43,843 bases of DNA from Bacteroidales bacterium (lineage in GTDB: Bacteria > Bacteroidota > Bacteroidia > Bacteroidales > F082), in contig WFNG01000102.1 in assembly GCA_015488735.1 (NCBI GenBank), positions 1 to 43,843 on the forward strand. The letters are read 5' to 3'. Shown piece by piece: positions 1 through 8,698 of the stretch. The notes beneath the pieces are model-generated. The model did no database searches and had not been told where the DNA came from. It saw only the letters and a list, made by a program, of their open reading frames with translations. Numbering within the stretch: position 1 is the first letter of the stretch; the number at the start of each line of letters is the position of its first letter. Both the position numbers and the translations under genes were made by a program.

Positions 1-1740
1 GGCGTTATTTACAGTAACAATAACCAGGTAAAACTTCTGGATCATGCAGGTAAATTTTCCGATTTCCAGTATCCCGGTAATTCTGTTTCCGGTATGGCGT
101 ATGATGGCCTTAACCAGTTATATGTTTCTCCCAAACCGCCTTTGGGAAATGGTTTTTATGAGCAATCCAGTCAGTGGGACCATTTTACAAGTAGCAACTC
201 GCCACTTGCCAATGATAATGTTTTTAACATTAAAAACGACCCGAAATCTAATGTATATTTCCTGCACCAAAATGGTTTTACGATGAAAACAGCCAGTGGA
301 AATTATTGGAACAACGAAACTTCTGATAACTTCCCGGCTCTTTCCGGACTGGTAACAACAGCCATTTATCCCGATAGTCTGGGAGCACTGGGCCTTGCCG
401 GCGGACTATTACCTTATTCGTTCACAGAAAGTTATATTGTGGGTTATACTTCCCGGATGGTTTTGTCTGATGTGGTTGATTTGAATAAAAGCCCATTACG
501 AACCAATGATGTAAGAGATGTAATTTTCCGTAACGGAAAAAAATATATCGCCACCCGGGGAGTTGGGGTTTGGGATATAGATAACCATTTGATAAAAGAA
601 TACAGAAGCGGATCAACGGTTTTAACAAACTTTATGGGAGCTATGGATGTGGATATTTTTGGCAGGATTTGGTGTGCTGATCAGTCTATTAGGAATGAGG
701 GAAAACCGGGTGGTTTTGCTTTGATTGATCATGGTAAAGTAACAGAGATAAAAGGAGACAGTATTCTCGGGTTTCCCATTTCGGGTGTTGATGCCATTCA
801 ATGGGAAACAACTGCCACTTCACCGGATACAACAGGTGTTTTGTGGATTAGTTACTGGGGAAACCGGAAGGGAATAGCCTGGTACGATGGAAAAACATGG
901 AGTATTTTTCCAGATACTACAGGAGCACCATTGGGTTTTACACAGTTTGTAAATGATGATAACGGTGTAAAATGGTTTGCCACCATGAGTGGCATTTTTT
1001 CCTATGATGGGAAGAAGCTGACCAGTTATTGGAATATTGCCCCTATCCACCAAGTTACCTGTGTGGCAAAAGATAAAGAGGGAAACCTGTGGTTTGGAGG
1101 AAAACCGGATGAACATTTGGGATGGAAAGGCGGACTGGCCAAATTCAATGGGAAAACATGGCAGGTTTATGATATAGACAACTCTCTTTTACCTGACAAC
1201 TACGTTACTTCCATAGCCGTGGATACCACAGGCGTTATTTGGGCAGGTACACGAAATGGTGGAATCCTGAAAATGAAGTGGCCACATTCTCAAGTCATAA
1301 GCCAGAAGATTGATTCCCCGCTTGACAATGATTTTATCTGGAAAATTACGGTGGACAAAAGCACAAACGATGTCTGGATTTTGAACCATGATGCCGGAAT
1401 ATTTATTTTCAACGAAAAAGGAGTGATCCATACAGGTATAAAAGATAACCCCGACATTTCACAAAACCCGGGAGTTCTTCTTCAGCAGAATTATCCTAAT
1501 CCTTTCAAAGGCAGTACTATCATTTCTTATTCCATTCCTGAAAGTAGTGGGACTGTGCATGTTGTTTTAAACATATTCAACTTACTGGGACAAAAAATAA
1601 ATACACTGGTAAATACCACGCAACATCCAGGAAAATATGAGATTGCTTTCCGAAGTACAGGTTTAAATCCCGGTATTTATTTTTATCAAATCAATATGGG
1701 AAATTATTCGACAATCAGAAAAATGCTACTTACGAAATAA
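1..1740 (+). CDS. T9SS-sorted propeller-repeat protein, 5' truncated
   Basis: The reading frame is open from base 1, so the N-terminus and any signal peptide lie off the contig; 579 residues are visible. The body has several short repeats of the two-component-regulator propeller type, such as GVLWISYWGNRKGIAWYDG, GVKWFATMSGIFSYDG, GNLWFGG and GVIWAGTRNGGILK, which predict a beta-propeller. The last ~85 residues (QQNYPNPF...YSIPE...VVLNIFNLLGQ...LNPGIYFYQI...KMLLTK) are a typical type A type IX secretion sorting domain, which directs export across the outer membrane and surface attachment. No kinase or DNA-binding output is visible, so this is likely a surface or secreted protein of unknown ligand, not a regulator. 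It converges with the thioredoxin gene that follows. Confidence 0.88.
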   Translation, partial: GVIYSNNNQVKLLDHAGKFSDFQYPGNSVSGMAYDGLNQLYVSPKPPLGNGFYEQSSQWDHFTSSNSPLANDNVFNIKNDPKSNVYFLHQNGFTMKTASGNYWNNETSDNFPALSGLVTTAIYPDSLGALGLAGGLLPYSFTESYIVGYTSRMVLSDVVDLNKSPLRTNDVRDVIFRNGKKYIATRGVGVWDIDNHLIKEYRSGSTVLTNFMGAMDVDIFGRIWCADQSIRNEGKPGGFALIDHGKVTEIKGDSILGFPISGVDAIQWETTATSPDTTGVLWISYWGNRKGIAWYDGKTWSIFPDTTGAPLGFTQFVNDDNGVKWFATMSGIFSYDGKKLTSYWNIAPIHQVTCVAKDKEGNLWFGGKPDEHLGWKGGLAKFNGKTWQVYDIDNSLLPDNYVTSIAVDTTGVIWAGTRNGGILKMKWPHSQVISQKIDSPLDNDFIWKITVDKSTNDVWILNHDAGIFIFNEKGVIHTGIKDNPDISQNPGVLLQQNYPNPFKGSTIISYSIPESSGTVHVVLNIFNLLGQKINTLVNTTQHPGKYEIAFRSTGLNPGIYFYQINMGNYSTIRKMLLTK

Positions 1741-1761
1741 ACACTTTTCTTATTCTCACTC

Positions 1762-2184
1762 TTAAATAGCTGCTTTAATTGCTTTCAATAAAACAGTTTT
1801 GGTTTTTACACCAACAAATTTCTTTACAATTTTACCCTCTTTAAAAATCAAAATTGTGGGGATATTACGAATGCCCAGTTCGGTAGCGACACGCTGGTTA
1901 TGTTGCACATCCAGTTTGCATATTTTGGCCTGGTCGCTGATTTCTTCGGCAAGTTCACTAACCACCGGCCCTTGAATTTTACAGGGGGTACACCATTCAG
2001 CCCAAAAGTCAACAAGACTTACTCCTTTGGCAATCTGCTTTTTAAAAGTGGCATCGGTCAGGATAATGAGTTTGTCGCTCACCGGAGCTTTTGACATGGC
2101 CGCCACCATTTTATAACGGCGGTAAAATGTAAATACAATAACTAAGAAAAAAATACCGAAAATGATCCAGAAATACGTGTTCAT
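1762..2184 (-). CDS. Membrane-anchored thioredoxin-fold protein (WCTPC)
   Basis: This 140-residue protein has an N-terminal hydrophobic segment (residues ~4-20) followed by RRYK, then a thioredoxin domain with the redox motif WCTPC in VDFWAEWCTPCK and the cis-proline region RNIPT. Thioredoxins of this type reduce or exchange protein disulfides. The anchor and the following basic residues suggest that the thioredoxin domain may face the cytoplasm, but topology cannot be settled by eye. It is the last gene of a minus-strand operon (Rieske, cytochrome b-multiheme, thioredoxin, thioredoxin), and its ATG overlaps the end of the upstream thioredoxin gene by 4 bases. Given the operon it may serve cytochrome c maturation or sulfur-linked thiol chemistry; that is inference. 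Confidence 0.88.
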   Translation of the reverse strand: MNTYFWIIFGIFFLVIVFTFYRRYKMVAAMSKAPVSDKLIILTDATFKKQIAKGVSLVDFWAEWCTPCKIQGPVVSELAEEISDQAKICKLDVQHNQRVATELGIRNIPTILIFKEGKIVKKFVGVKTKTVLLKAIKAAI

Positions 2185-2531
2185 TGAATTTGTTGTTTGA
2201 TTTGATTTATTAAATACTCTTTACTTTGAATGCCCGGCATTTGCAGGACCGTTTTGCCCTCTTTCATCAAGATGAGAAAAGGAATATTGCGTACACCAAA
2301 ACGGTCGGCCAGCAGGCGATTGTCGCTGACGTTTATCTTGCCGATTTTCAGTTTGTCGCCGAACAGGCCGGCCAGCTCTTCGTAAACTTTATCCTGAGCG
2401 GTGCAGGCGGTACACCATTCGGCCCAAAAGTCCACCAGCCACAAACCGTGGTTCATGTGTTTTTCCCAGTTCACGAAATTGATGTTGACAAAGCCTTTGT
2501 TCATGGCCGGCAAAGATAGAGTTTTTTCCAT
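2181..2531 (-). CDS. Thioredoxin-fold protein (WCTAC)
   Basis: This is a 116-residue thioredoxin-fold protein. VDFWAEWCTACT holds the CxxC motif, with alanine where standard thioredoxin has proline-like residues, and RNIPF supplies the cis-proline. No signal peptide or membrane segment is seen, so it is probably cytoplasmic. A downstream ATG (MNKGF, residue 10) is a possible alternative start. It lies 117 bases after the cytochrome b-multiheme gene and overlaps the next thioredoxin gene by 4 bases, so it belongs to the same operon. It is similar to its neighbour (FWAEWCT, GVRNIP versus GIRNIP), so the pair probably arose by duplication, with one copy carrying a membrane anchor. Confidence 0.87.
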   Translation of the reverse strand: MEKTLSLPAMNKGFVNINFVNWEKHMNHGLWLVDFWAEWCTACTAQDKVYEELAGLFGDKLKIGKINVSDNRLLADRFGVRNIPFLILMKEGKTVLQMPGIQSKEYLINQIKQQIQ

Positions 2532-2648
2532 GTTTACCCTAAAGGGTGTGAGGAATTTTTAAAATTGGCTGCCAGAGCCGGCTAATTCCTATTTTGAGGC
2601 GCCAGACAAAATATTCAATCTTCTTCGCCTTTGCCCCAAAAAACACTA

Positions 2649-5378
2649 TTATTTTTTAGACCAAACAGGTAAAATGCATTTCGGACTGCGATGTTGTAAT
2701 ATCTTTTCAAAGTCATTTAAACTTTCCTGCATGACTTTTGAATTTCCTTTGTGGCAGGTCAGGCATGTACCCACCAGAAGTATCTTCTCCTGCTCTTTTA
2801 CAGAAAACGGTTTCACATTTTTACGCGTGGAGACCATGCCTGTTCTGTTTTGCAGAAAGCCGGTCCAGGCATCTTCGGGCAGTCCGTCATGCGGATTGTT
2901 TTCGTAAGCCGGATCAAAAGTCCATCTTCCCTGTCCGTTTTTTATCTGATATTTCAATAGTCCTTTCCCAAAACCCAAAGCCACAGAATTGTTATGGCAA
3001 CTTTTACAGGAGCGGCCTTTTGAAGCTGTTGTATGTGGAGATGCAGGTGCAAAAAGCCGTCGGAAGAGTAAAGAATCATGCTTGTGGTGTGTATAACTCT
3101 GCCGGTCTATGGTAAGAATCATGCCCGGGATTACGGGGATAATCTCATTTTTGCCTTTGTTTTGGCGAATACCCAGAGCAGGCAGCTCTGCCAAATACTG
3201 TCCTGTATATTCCACCCAACTCCCTTTTTGCTCTTTGTTGGTGAGCATGTTGAATCCTCTTTCGTTTGGGTCATAAGCATTATGACATCCGATACAACTT
3301 GGCGCCCAGGCGCTGTGGCAGGCAGTGCAAGTTACATCTTTGTGTGCTGAGGCAAGGCAGACGGTGGCAGGTTTCCTTAACAGGAATATTTTTCCGCTGT
3401 TTTTTGTGGTGAGCCAGGCTGTATCTGACCTCACGGTAGTGTTTATCAGCGCATGATGTCTTTTGTGTGTTGTGAGATAATCGTGCCCGGTAATTTTCCC
3501 AAAACGCAAAGCAGCTATAGTCGCTGATTCCACATCCAACTCGCGGCTTGTGGTGGTGCGTGGTACACCGGGAAAATGACAATCTGTGCACTGCACATCT
3601 TCCTGATTTTCCTCGTGTTGGTAATGGTTACCATCGCCCATTAGCGCGTAAGAATTGTGGCAATCAATACATTCCATACCCAGTTTGTGATGAACATCTT
3701 CCGGCTCTTTTTTAAAGACACGCGTGCCTTCCACAAGACGATAATTTTCGCTGTCCGGTATTTGTTGAGCTAACAGCGACGTTTCGTGCCAGCCTTCAAA
3801 GTTTGTGGAGATTCTTCCCGAACGGCTGTGGCAACCAAAACAGTGGTTATCGCTCACATTCAAATCAATGGAAGGATGATAATGGAGAAAAGCAGTATCG
3901 TTCCTGTCCTTTTGATGTGCTGCTATAGCTCTGGAAGCTCGATTGTTATAATTCAGGTGACACGCCAGACAACCGCCTCCTCGGCTCTTTTCAGTTACCG
4001 GTCCGAGAATGGTTTTCGGATTGCCCAAATGACACCGGATACACAAATTTTTCAAATGCTCATCGGCTGCAGAATGTTTTAAATGATGTATATTGGTGAG
4101 TAGGTCAGGATTGATTTGTTCTCCAAAAACGGTCCTGTCAACACTAATCATTCCACTGAGTGTTGTCATCAGACTGGTATTGATACGATGGCTTATGGCA
4201 GGATGACAACCTGCGGTACCGCAACTTTGTTGTGTGTTGCTGAGGTTTCCCGGTATGAGTATCATGTTTTCGTGTGCCTGATTTTTATTCGTGGCAAACG
4301 GGTTCCCCCCATGACAAGAGAAACATCCGATAACTTTTGGATTATGTGCTTTTGTAAAACCGTGTACCTTATTATGACAAACCACACAACTCTCCTTTTT
4401 CCCCTGAATGAGGGGCGTTTCTGCAGCTTGTGCAAAAGAAAAACCCGGATGAAAATCAACGCGTTCTGTCTTGAAATTATTCATCACACTGTAGTGATAG
4501 TTTTTTTGTCCCGGAGCTATCCACTGCCAATGCTCTCCCCTGAAAAACAATCCGATAACGGTAAGTAAAAGATAAAGAACCGTGAAAATAAATAAAGTAC
4601 GTTTACTGAAAAAAGATAGTGTTATTTTACCGGAATTAGCAAAATAAACCAAAACAAGCAGAAATAAAATCCAGAGAAGCGCCCATTCGGGATGGCTAAG
4701 CCAGTGTAGCATTTCCTGAAATCCTACAAAATACCAGGGACCTTTTACTGTCGGATTCAGGTTGTCGTGCAGCGGAGCAGAAAACAGCCAGCTGACCAAA
4801 GCAAGAACCAAAAAGGCAGCCACAAAGTCGCTGGCTTTTGGCCAGAATTTTCTGCTGTGTTCTATAATGATTACAGCAAGAAAAATGGTGAATGTGGCAA
4901 TGTGGTGTACATAAATCAACTGAAAGCTACCTTCTTTTCCAAGCAGAGAGGCAGAAAGAAATTTCCCGAAAACAGGAATTCCTGTTGTCAGACTTCCCAG
5001 TATTTGCCTGGCTTGCAGGCTGTCAGCATCTCCTTTTAGGAGAAAGCCGGTGAGCATGGCCATAAAAATAACCAGAACTCCCAGACTTAACCGGAATCCT
5101 ATCCCCGGCTTCAAACCTGTTTCGCGTTGTTTTCTGTAATGATCATACATGTGCAACAGGCTGAATATCAGAAAAAACTGCGCACTCCAGTAGTGCATGT
5201 TCCTGATAAATGAGGCCCACGGGTTCATAACCATCAGGGTGCTGATAGAAGCGTAAGGTTTGTTTACATTAAACGGAACAGCAAGTAAAATACCTGTAAT
5301 CAACACATACACGAACAGTGCCAGGCTAATCTGGCCGTAGGTTGTTTTGAAGCGAATATTTTCTGCCGGTTGTTTCAT
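2649..5378 (-). CDS. Cytochrome b fused to a 12-heme cytochrome c domain
   Basis: This 909-residue fusion starts with a cytochrome b6/bc1-type membrane domain (about 1-285). Likely heme-ligand pairs are H62/H76 and H159/H174 (spacings 14 and 15, as in b6-type proteins), and there is a quinone-site-like segment GPWYFVGFQE near 213-222. After residue ~330 comes a large domain with eleven CxxCH motifs (CVVCH, CFSCH, CIRCH, CLACH, CFGCH, CIDCH, CTDCH, CTACH, CIGCH, CKSCH, CLTCH) and one CX4CH (CGTAGCH), giving up to twelve c-type hemes, presumably periplasmic. Its ATG overlaps the Rieske gene by 4 bases. Together they make a quinol-oxidising bc-like module in which the multiheme domain replaces cytochrome c1/f. 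The electron acceptor is unknown. Confidence 0.9.
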   Translation of the reverse strand: MKQPAENIRFKTTYGQISLALFVYVLITGILLAVPFNVNKPYASISTLMVMNPWASFIRNMHYWSAQFFLIFSLLHMYDHYRKQRETGLKPGIGFRLSLGVLVIFMAMLTGFLLKGDADSLQARQILGSLTTGIPVFGKFLSASLLGKEGSFQLIYVHHIATFTIFLAVIIIEHSRKFWPKASDFVAAFLVLALVSWLFSAPLHDNLNPTVKGPWYFVGFQEMLHWLSHPEWALLWILFLLVLVYFANSGKITLSFFSKRTLFIFTVLYLLLTVIGLFFRGEHWQWIAPGQKNYHYSVMNNFKTERVDFHPGFSFAQAAETPLIQGKKESCVVCHNKVHGFTKAHNPKVIGCFSCHGGNPFATNKNQAHENMILIPGNLSNTQQSCGTAGCHPAISHRINTSLMTTLSGMISVDRTVFGEQINPDLLTNIHHLKHSAADEHLKNLCIRCHLGNPKTILGPVTEKSRGGGCLACHLNYNNRASRAIAAHQKDRNDTAFLHYHPSIDLNVSDNHCFGCHSRSGRISTNFEGWHETSLLAQQIPDSENYRLVEGTRVFKKEPEDVHHKLGMECIDCHNSYALMGDGNHYQHEENQEDVQCTDCHFPGVPRTTTSRELDVESATIAALRFGKITGHDYLTTHKRHHALINTTVRSDTAWLTTKNSGKIFLLRKPATVCLASAHKDVTCTACHSAWAPSCIGCHNAYDPNERGFNMLTNKEQKGSWVEYTGQYLAELPALGIRQNKGKNEIIPVIPGMILTIDRQSYTHHKHDSLLFRRLFAPASPHTTASKGRSCKSCHNNSVALGFGKGLLKYQIKNGQGRWTFDPAYENNPHDGLPEDAWTGFLQNRTGMVSTRKNVKPFSVKEQEKILLVGTCLTCHKGNSKVMQESLNDFEKILQHRSPKCILPVWSKK

Positions 5379-5779
5379 GAAGATGTGGGTTGGACGATAA
5401 TCCGCCGGTCGTTATTGTCTTCTTTAAAGGGGTAAGAATGTAATGGCTTGTATGCCGGTCCTTTTACGGCATTTCCCTTCAGGTCGAATTCAGATCCATG
5501 GCACGGACAAATCAGCTTCCCGTTTTCCTCCTTATTAATAATACAACCCAAATGTGTGCAATGTGACGAAAGTACTTTTATATTGTGGTTTTGGTTTATC
5601 ACCAGATAATCCCTGTAAAAAGAAACAATTTTACGGGTTAAAGGGAATACGATCTTTTTACGGGAAGCGACCAGTAGCGCGTTTTCCATCATTTTATCCC
5701 AGAAATAAACCAGCGAAACACCAATTCCCGTAGCGAGGAGTTGAAGGAATTTTCTCCGGCTGAATCTTTTTAAAGTCAA
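5375..5779 (-). CDS. Rieske [2Fe-2S] protein of a bc-type complex
   Basis: This 134-residue protein has the two Rieske cluster motifs CTHLGC and CPCHGS, which supply two Cys and two His to a [2Fe-2S] cluster. The N-terminus (FSRRKFLQ followed by a hydrophobic stretch) looks like a Tat signal-anchor, consistent with export of the folded cluster protein. The start is TTG: an in-frame stop lies just upstream and the next ATG would remove the export signal. It is the first gene of the operon and overlaps the cytochrome b-multiheme gene by ATGA. It would accept electrons from quinol at the partner cytochrome b and hand them to the fused hemes. It is shorter than typical Rieske proteins but keeps all ligands. 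Confidence 0.92.
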   Translation of the reverse strand: MTLKRFSRRKFLQLLATGIGVSLVYFWDKMMENALLVASRKKIVFPLTRKIVSFYRDYLVINQNHNIKVLSSHCTHLGCIINKEENGKLICPCHGSEFDLKGNAVKGPAYKPLHSYPFKEDNNDRRIIVQPTSS

Positions 5780-5795
5780 GGATTATAGTTTTAGG

Positions 5796-5803
5796 CGAAA
5801 ATA
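5796..5803 (-). promoter_or_regulatory. Possible -7 element for the Rieske operon
   Basis: On the minus strand TATTTTCG is one base from the Bacteroidetes -7 consensus TAnnTTTG. It lies 17 bases before the TTG start, which would give a leader of about 10 bases. No convincing -33 partner was found. The divergent intergenic region also holds the 10-bp palindrome GTGTTAACAC at 5920-5929. Confidence 0.3.
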
Positions 5804-6009
5804 CGAAAATGCTTTTTCCCCGGCAGAAAGAAATTGTAAAAAGATAACAGACAGATGTTATTTTGTTACAATCCCTAATTACTCCAATGCTCGTTTTATC
5901 TGCTCATAACAATCATGATGTGTTAACACTGTAATTTATAAAGTTTTTATCTTATTCCTATTCAGGAAATTTGTATTTTGCCCTTTGTAAACACGATAAA
6001 CGAATTGTT

Positions 6010-6747
6010 ATGAAAGATCCTGCTTTTTCAGGCTATGCCTGTTTTTCTCAAAAGTTAAAGGTGGCCAGATTCTCGGGCGCCGATTTAAACAACCTGATAG
6101 TATTGGAATCAGACCCGGAACAGGGGTATTTTTTTAGAGGAAACCTTCCGGAACAAACAAAAAATATCAATGATCATCACTTGTACCTCGTTGTGCGTAA
6201 AACGATTCCATGTTTTCAGGACAGAATTATTCGTCATGCACATTACATCGAAAATGAATTAAAGCTCAATCTTCATATTTCTCCGGGACAAATGACTTTT
6301 GAAAACGAAGCTCATTCCTGTGTGCGCATACGTGTGAGCGAGCTGGGTCTGCTGCAGGATTTTATTGATGACTTGGAAGAAATGGGAATAGAATTCTTTT
6401 ATGGCAGGCGGTTCAGGCATTTTCAGCCTTATGAAAGTTTTGTTCAGTTCAAAAAATATATCAATCTGGAGAAACTGGATGAAGGAGTCTATCGTAACAT
6501 GGATGATAATAATTCTCATTTTGTGGAAATACCTTCCGATATTGATTATTCACTTTTTGAGACTATGATTACAGATATAAAAAATAATTGTGAGCTTAAT
6601 ATGTTCAATACGGCTTTGGTTTATTTTCATTTAAAAGACAAGATACTGAATATGGCTGCCCTTTATTCGCGCGAGTGCAATGAGGAACGGTTACCTATGC
6701 TGGTTGAGTTTCTGGACAAAGAAATAAAACGATTACAAAAAGGATAA
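6010..6747 (+). CDS. Hypothetical cytoplasmic protein, family not recognised
   Basis: The 245-residue protein begins at the ATG for MKDPAFSGYACFSQ. An in-frame TTG at 5971 would add 13 residues, but it falls in promoter-like sequence. No signal peptide or membrane segment is visible. The middle is mixed alpha/beta (PGQMTFENEAHSCVRIRVSEL, GIEFFYGRRFRHFQPYESF) and the C-terminus is helical (YFHLKDKILNMAALYSRECNEERLPML). Cys10, plus single Cys residues in PCFQD, HSCVR, NNCEL and RECNE, are scattered without a clear metal motif. It sits between the Rieske/cytochrome operon and the octaheme cytochrome gene, both concerned with respiration, so a sensing or accessory role is possible but unsupported. 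I do not assign a function. Confidence 0.75.
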   Translation: MKDPAFSGYACFSQKLKVARFSGADLNNLIVLESDPEQGYFFRGNLPEQTKNINDHHLYLVVRKTIPCFQDRIIRHAHYIENELKLNLHISPGQMTFENEAHSCVRIRVSELGLLQDFIDDLEEMGIEFFYGRRFRHFQPYESFVQFKKYINLEKLDEGVYRNMDDNNSHFVEIPSDIDYSLFETMITDIKNNCELNMFNTALVYFHLKDKILNMAALYSRECNEERLPMLVEFLDKEIKRLQKG

Positions 6748-6894
6748 AAGCGCACAAAAAGTATGTTACCTCAACAATATGAAAATATTAATTCTCCATT
6801 TTTTTCTTATGATTTAGAGCGAGAATAAATTACTTTTTTTACATATGTTCTAATTGTATTCTGGTCGGAATCCGTATAATCCGCAGTAGTGCAA

Positions 6895-6916
6895 TTTATT
6901 ACGCATGCGTAATAAA
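6895..6916. promoter_or_regulatory. Perfect 22-bp palindrome, candidate operator
   Basis: The 22 bases are their own reverse complement. The core is ACGCATGCGT (6901-6910), flanked by TTTATT and AATAAA. A related half-site, TTATGCGTT, follows at about 6922-6930. It lies ~90 bases before the likely transcription start of the octaheme cytochrome gene. It differs from FNR (TTGATN4ATCAA) and CRP (TGTGAN6TCACA) sites, so the regulator is unknown. Confidence 0.6.
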
Positions 6917-6986
6917 TAAACTTATGCGTTCTATTTAAATATAATACAAATAACTGATTGAATTAGATTTATGGAGTAAGTTTATA

Positions 6987-6994
6987 TAGATTTG
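6987..6994 (+). promoter_or_regulatory. Bacteroidetes -7 promoter element before the octaheme gene
   Basis: TAGATTTG matches TAnnTTTG exactly and lies 27 bases before the ATG at 7022. A well-spaced -33 TTG is not obvious, which could mean that an activator is needed. Confidence 0.5.
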
Positions 6995-7021
6995 CATATT
7001 ATTCTTGAAAAGAGATAACCT

Positions 7022-8680
7022 ATGAAAAAGTTTTTCGAAATTATCCTGATTGTGATTGTCCCCTGGATTATTATCTTTTGGATTGTTTTCACTTATAATG
7101 GTGACAAAGACAGGGACTATTATTCTGAAAAGAAAATTGAAATAAAGCATGATTCCGTTCCCGTGGATCACTCAAAATTTGCTGTTTTACAACAGAAATT
7201 TAAAACACCGCAGGATATGACAAAGGCATGCCTGAGTTGTCATAACGGACGTGGAAAAGAGTTCATGAAAACGCCCCACTGGTTGTGGCTGCAAAAAGAC
7301 ACAATTCCAGGAAGGGGTGTATTTGACTTGGGGAAAAGAGATTTGCTGAATGATTTTTGCATTGGTATAAATTCCAACGAGAATCTTTGCTCCATGTGCC
7401 ATGCCGGTTATGGTTATTCCAACAAAGATTTTGATTTTCATAACCAGAACAACATCGATTGTGTAGTCTGTCATGACAATACGGGAACTTATCATAAATC
7501 CAATCCCTGTTTGGGGCCCGATAATCCAAAAGCCGGACTGCCTGCGCTGGGTGTAAACCTGAATTATGTTGCACAGCATGTGGGGCAACCGCGAAAAAGC
7601 AATTGTGGTCAATGTCACTTTACAGGTGGCGGCGGAAATAACGTGAAACATGGTGATCTGGAAATGGGCCTTCTGCATTGTACCCGCAATTTTGATGTGC
7701 ACATGGCTTCCAAAGGAAAAGATGCTGAAAATTTGCGTTGCCAGGATTGTCATAAAACGGAGAACCATAACATTACAGGCCATTTATATACGGTTGCTTC
7801 TTCGGCACACAACCGGGCAACCTGCGTGGAATGTCATACCGACAAACCGCATAAAAGCAAATTGCTGAATGACCATTTTAAGACCATTGCTTGTCAAACA
7901 TGTCATATTCCTGTTTATGCCAAAGGTTTTCATACTAAAATTATCTGGGATTGGTCAACAGCTACTAAAATGGGTAAGAACGGAAAACCCATATTTGATA
8001 AAGATCTTCCGGGCAACACTTATACTTATTATGGGAAAACCTATAAAAATGTGGAAATTCAATATGATTCCCGCCATGGGACGGCAGTTTTTCAAAAAGA
8101 TGTAAAACCCGAATATGTATGGTTTAACGGAACAGCCAACCACCATATGCTTCGTGATAAGGTTAAGGATACAACACAACCCCTTATTTTGAATCCATTG
8201 TTCGGTTCTTATCATGATAATGTGGACCCGCGAGACCCGGAGCATCCCTCTAAAATATGGCCCGTAAAAGTTATGCGTGGAAAACAACCTTATGACCCGG
8301 TAAATATGCTTCTGATTCAACCATACCTTGCCGGTAAGATTAAAGGTAGTGGTGCACTTTGGGCTGATTATAACTGGAATGCTTCATTTAAACACGGAAT
8401 GAAATATATCGGACTTCCCTATAGCGGACATTATGCCTTTATGAGAACGGAAACTATTTGGCCACTCAATCACGAAGTTTCACCTTCAGATAAAGCTTTG
8501 CAATGTGCCGATTGTCATAACTCGAAAGACAGCAGGCTGAAAAACCTTACAGGCTTCTACCTTCCGGGTAGAGACCATAGTTCGCTATTGGATAATGCAG
8601 GTTTGATTTTTATTATTCTTGTCTTAGTGGGAGTAAGTATTCACGGTATTTTAAGGATAATTAGCAACAAGAAAAAATAA
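7022..8680 (+). CDS. otr: Octaheme cytochrome c, tetrathionate reductase (Otr) family
   Basis: This 552-residue protein has eight CxxCH motifs: CLSCH (C70), CSMCH, CVVCH, CGQCH, CQDCH, CVECH, CQTCH and CADCH. The count, the spacing and blocks such as GPDNPKAGLPALGVNLNYVAQ and NCGQCHFTGGGGNNVKHGDL fit the octaheme tetrathionate reductase family. Members of this family reduce tetrathionate in vitro and also nitrite or hydroxylamine, so the in vivo substrate is uncertain. An N-terminal hydrophobic segment (7-24) and a C-terminal one (LIFIILVLVGVSIHGIL) would tether the domain to the outer face of the membrane; soluble Otr lacks the second anchor. The next gene, a cytochrome b, is its likely electron donor from quinol. 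Confidence 0.9.
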   Translation: MKKFFEIILIVIVPWIIIFWIVFTYNGDKDRDYYSEKKIEIKHDSVPVDHSKFAVLQQKFKTPQDMTKACLSCHNGRGKEFMKTPHWLWLQKDTIPGRGVFDLGKRDLLNDFCIGINSNENLCSMCHAGYGYSNKDFDFHNQNNIDCVVCHDNTGTYHKSNPCLGPDNPKAGLPALGVNLNYVAQHVGQPRKSNCGQCHFTGGGGNNVKHGDLEMGLLHCTRNFDVHMASKGKDAENLRCQDCHKTENHNITGHLYTVASSAHNRATCVECHTDKPHKSKLLNDHFKTIACQTCHIPVYAKGFHTKIIWDWSTATKMGKNGKPIFDKDLPGNTYTYYGKTYKNVEIQYDSRHGTAVFQKDVKPEYVWFNGTANHHMLRDKVKDTTQPLILNPLFGSYHDNVDPRDPEHPSKIWPVKVMRGKQPYDPVNMLLIQPYLAGKIKGSGALWADYNWNASFKHGMKYIGLPYSGHYAFMRTETIWPLNHEVSPSDKALQCADCHNSKDSRLKNLTGFYLPGRDHSSLLDNAGLIFIILVLVGVSIHGILRIISNKKK

Positions 8681-8698
8681 TTAAAAAATTCTTTGACT

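Noticed and set aside
2738-4568. Several plus-strand ORFs over the multiheme gene
   Set aside because: They are complementary frames of the CxxCH-rich minus-strand gene, rich in Cys and His for that reason only.
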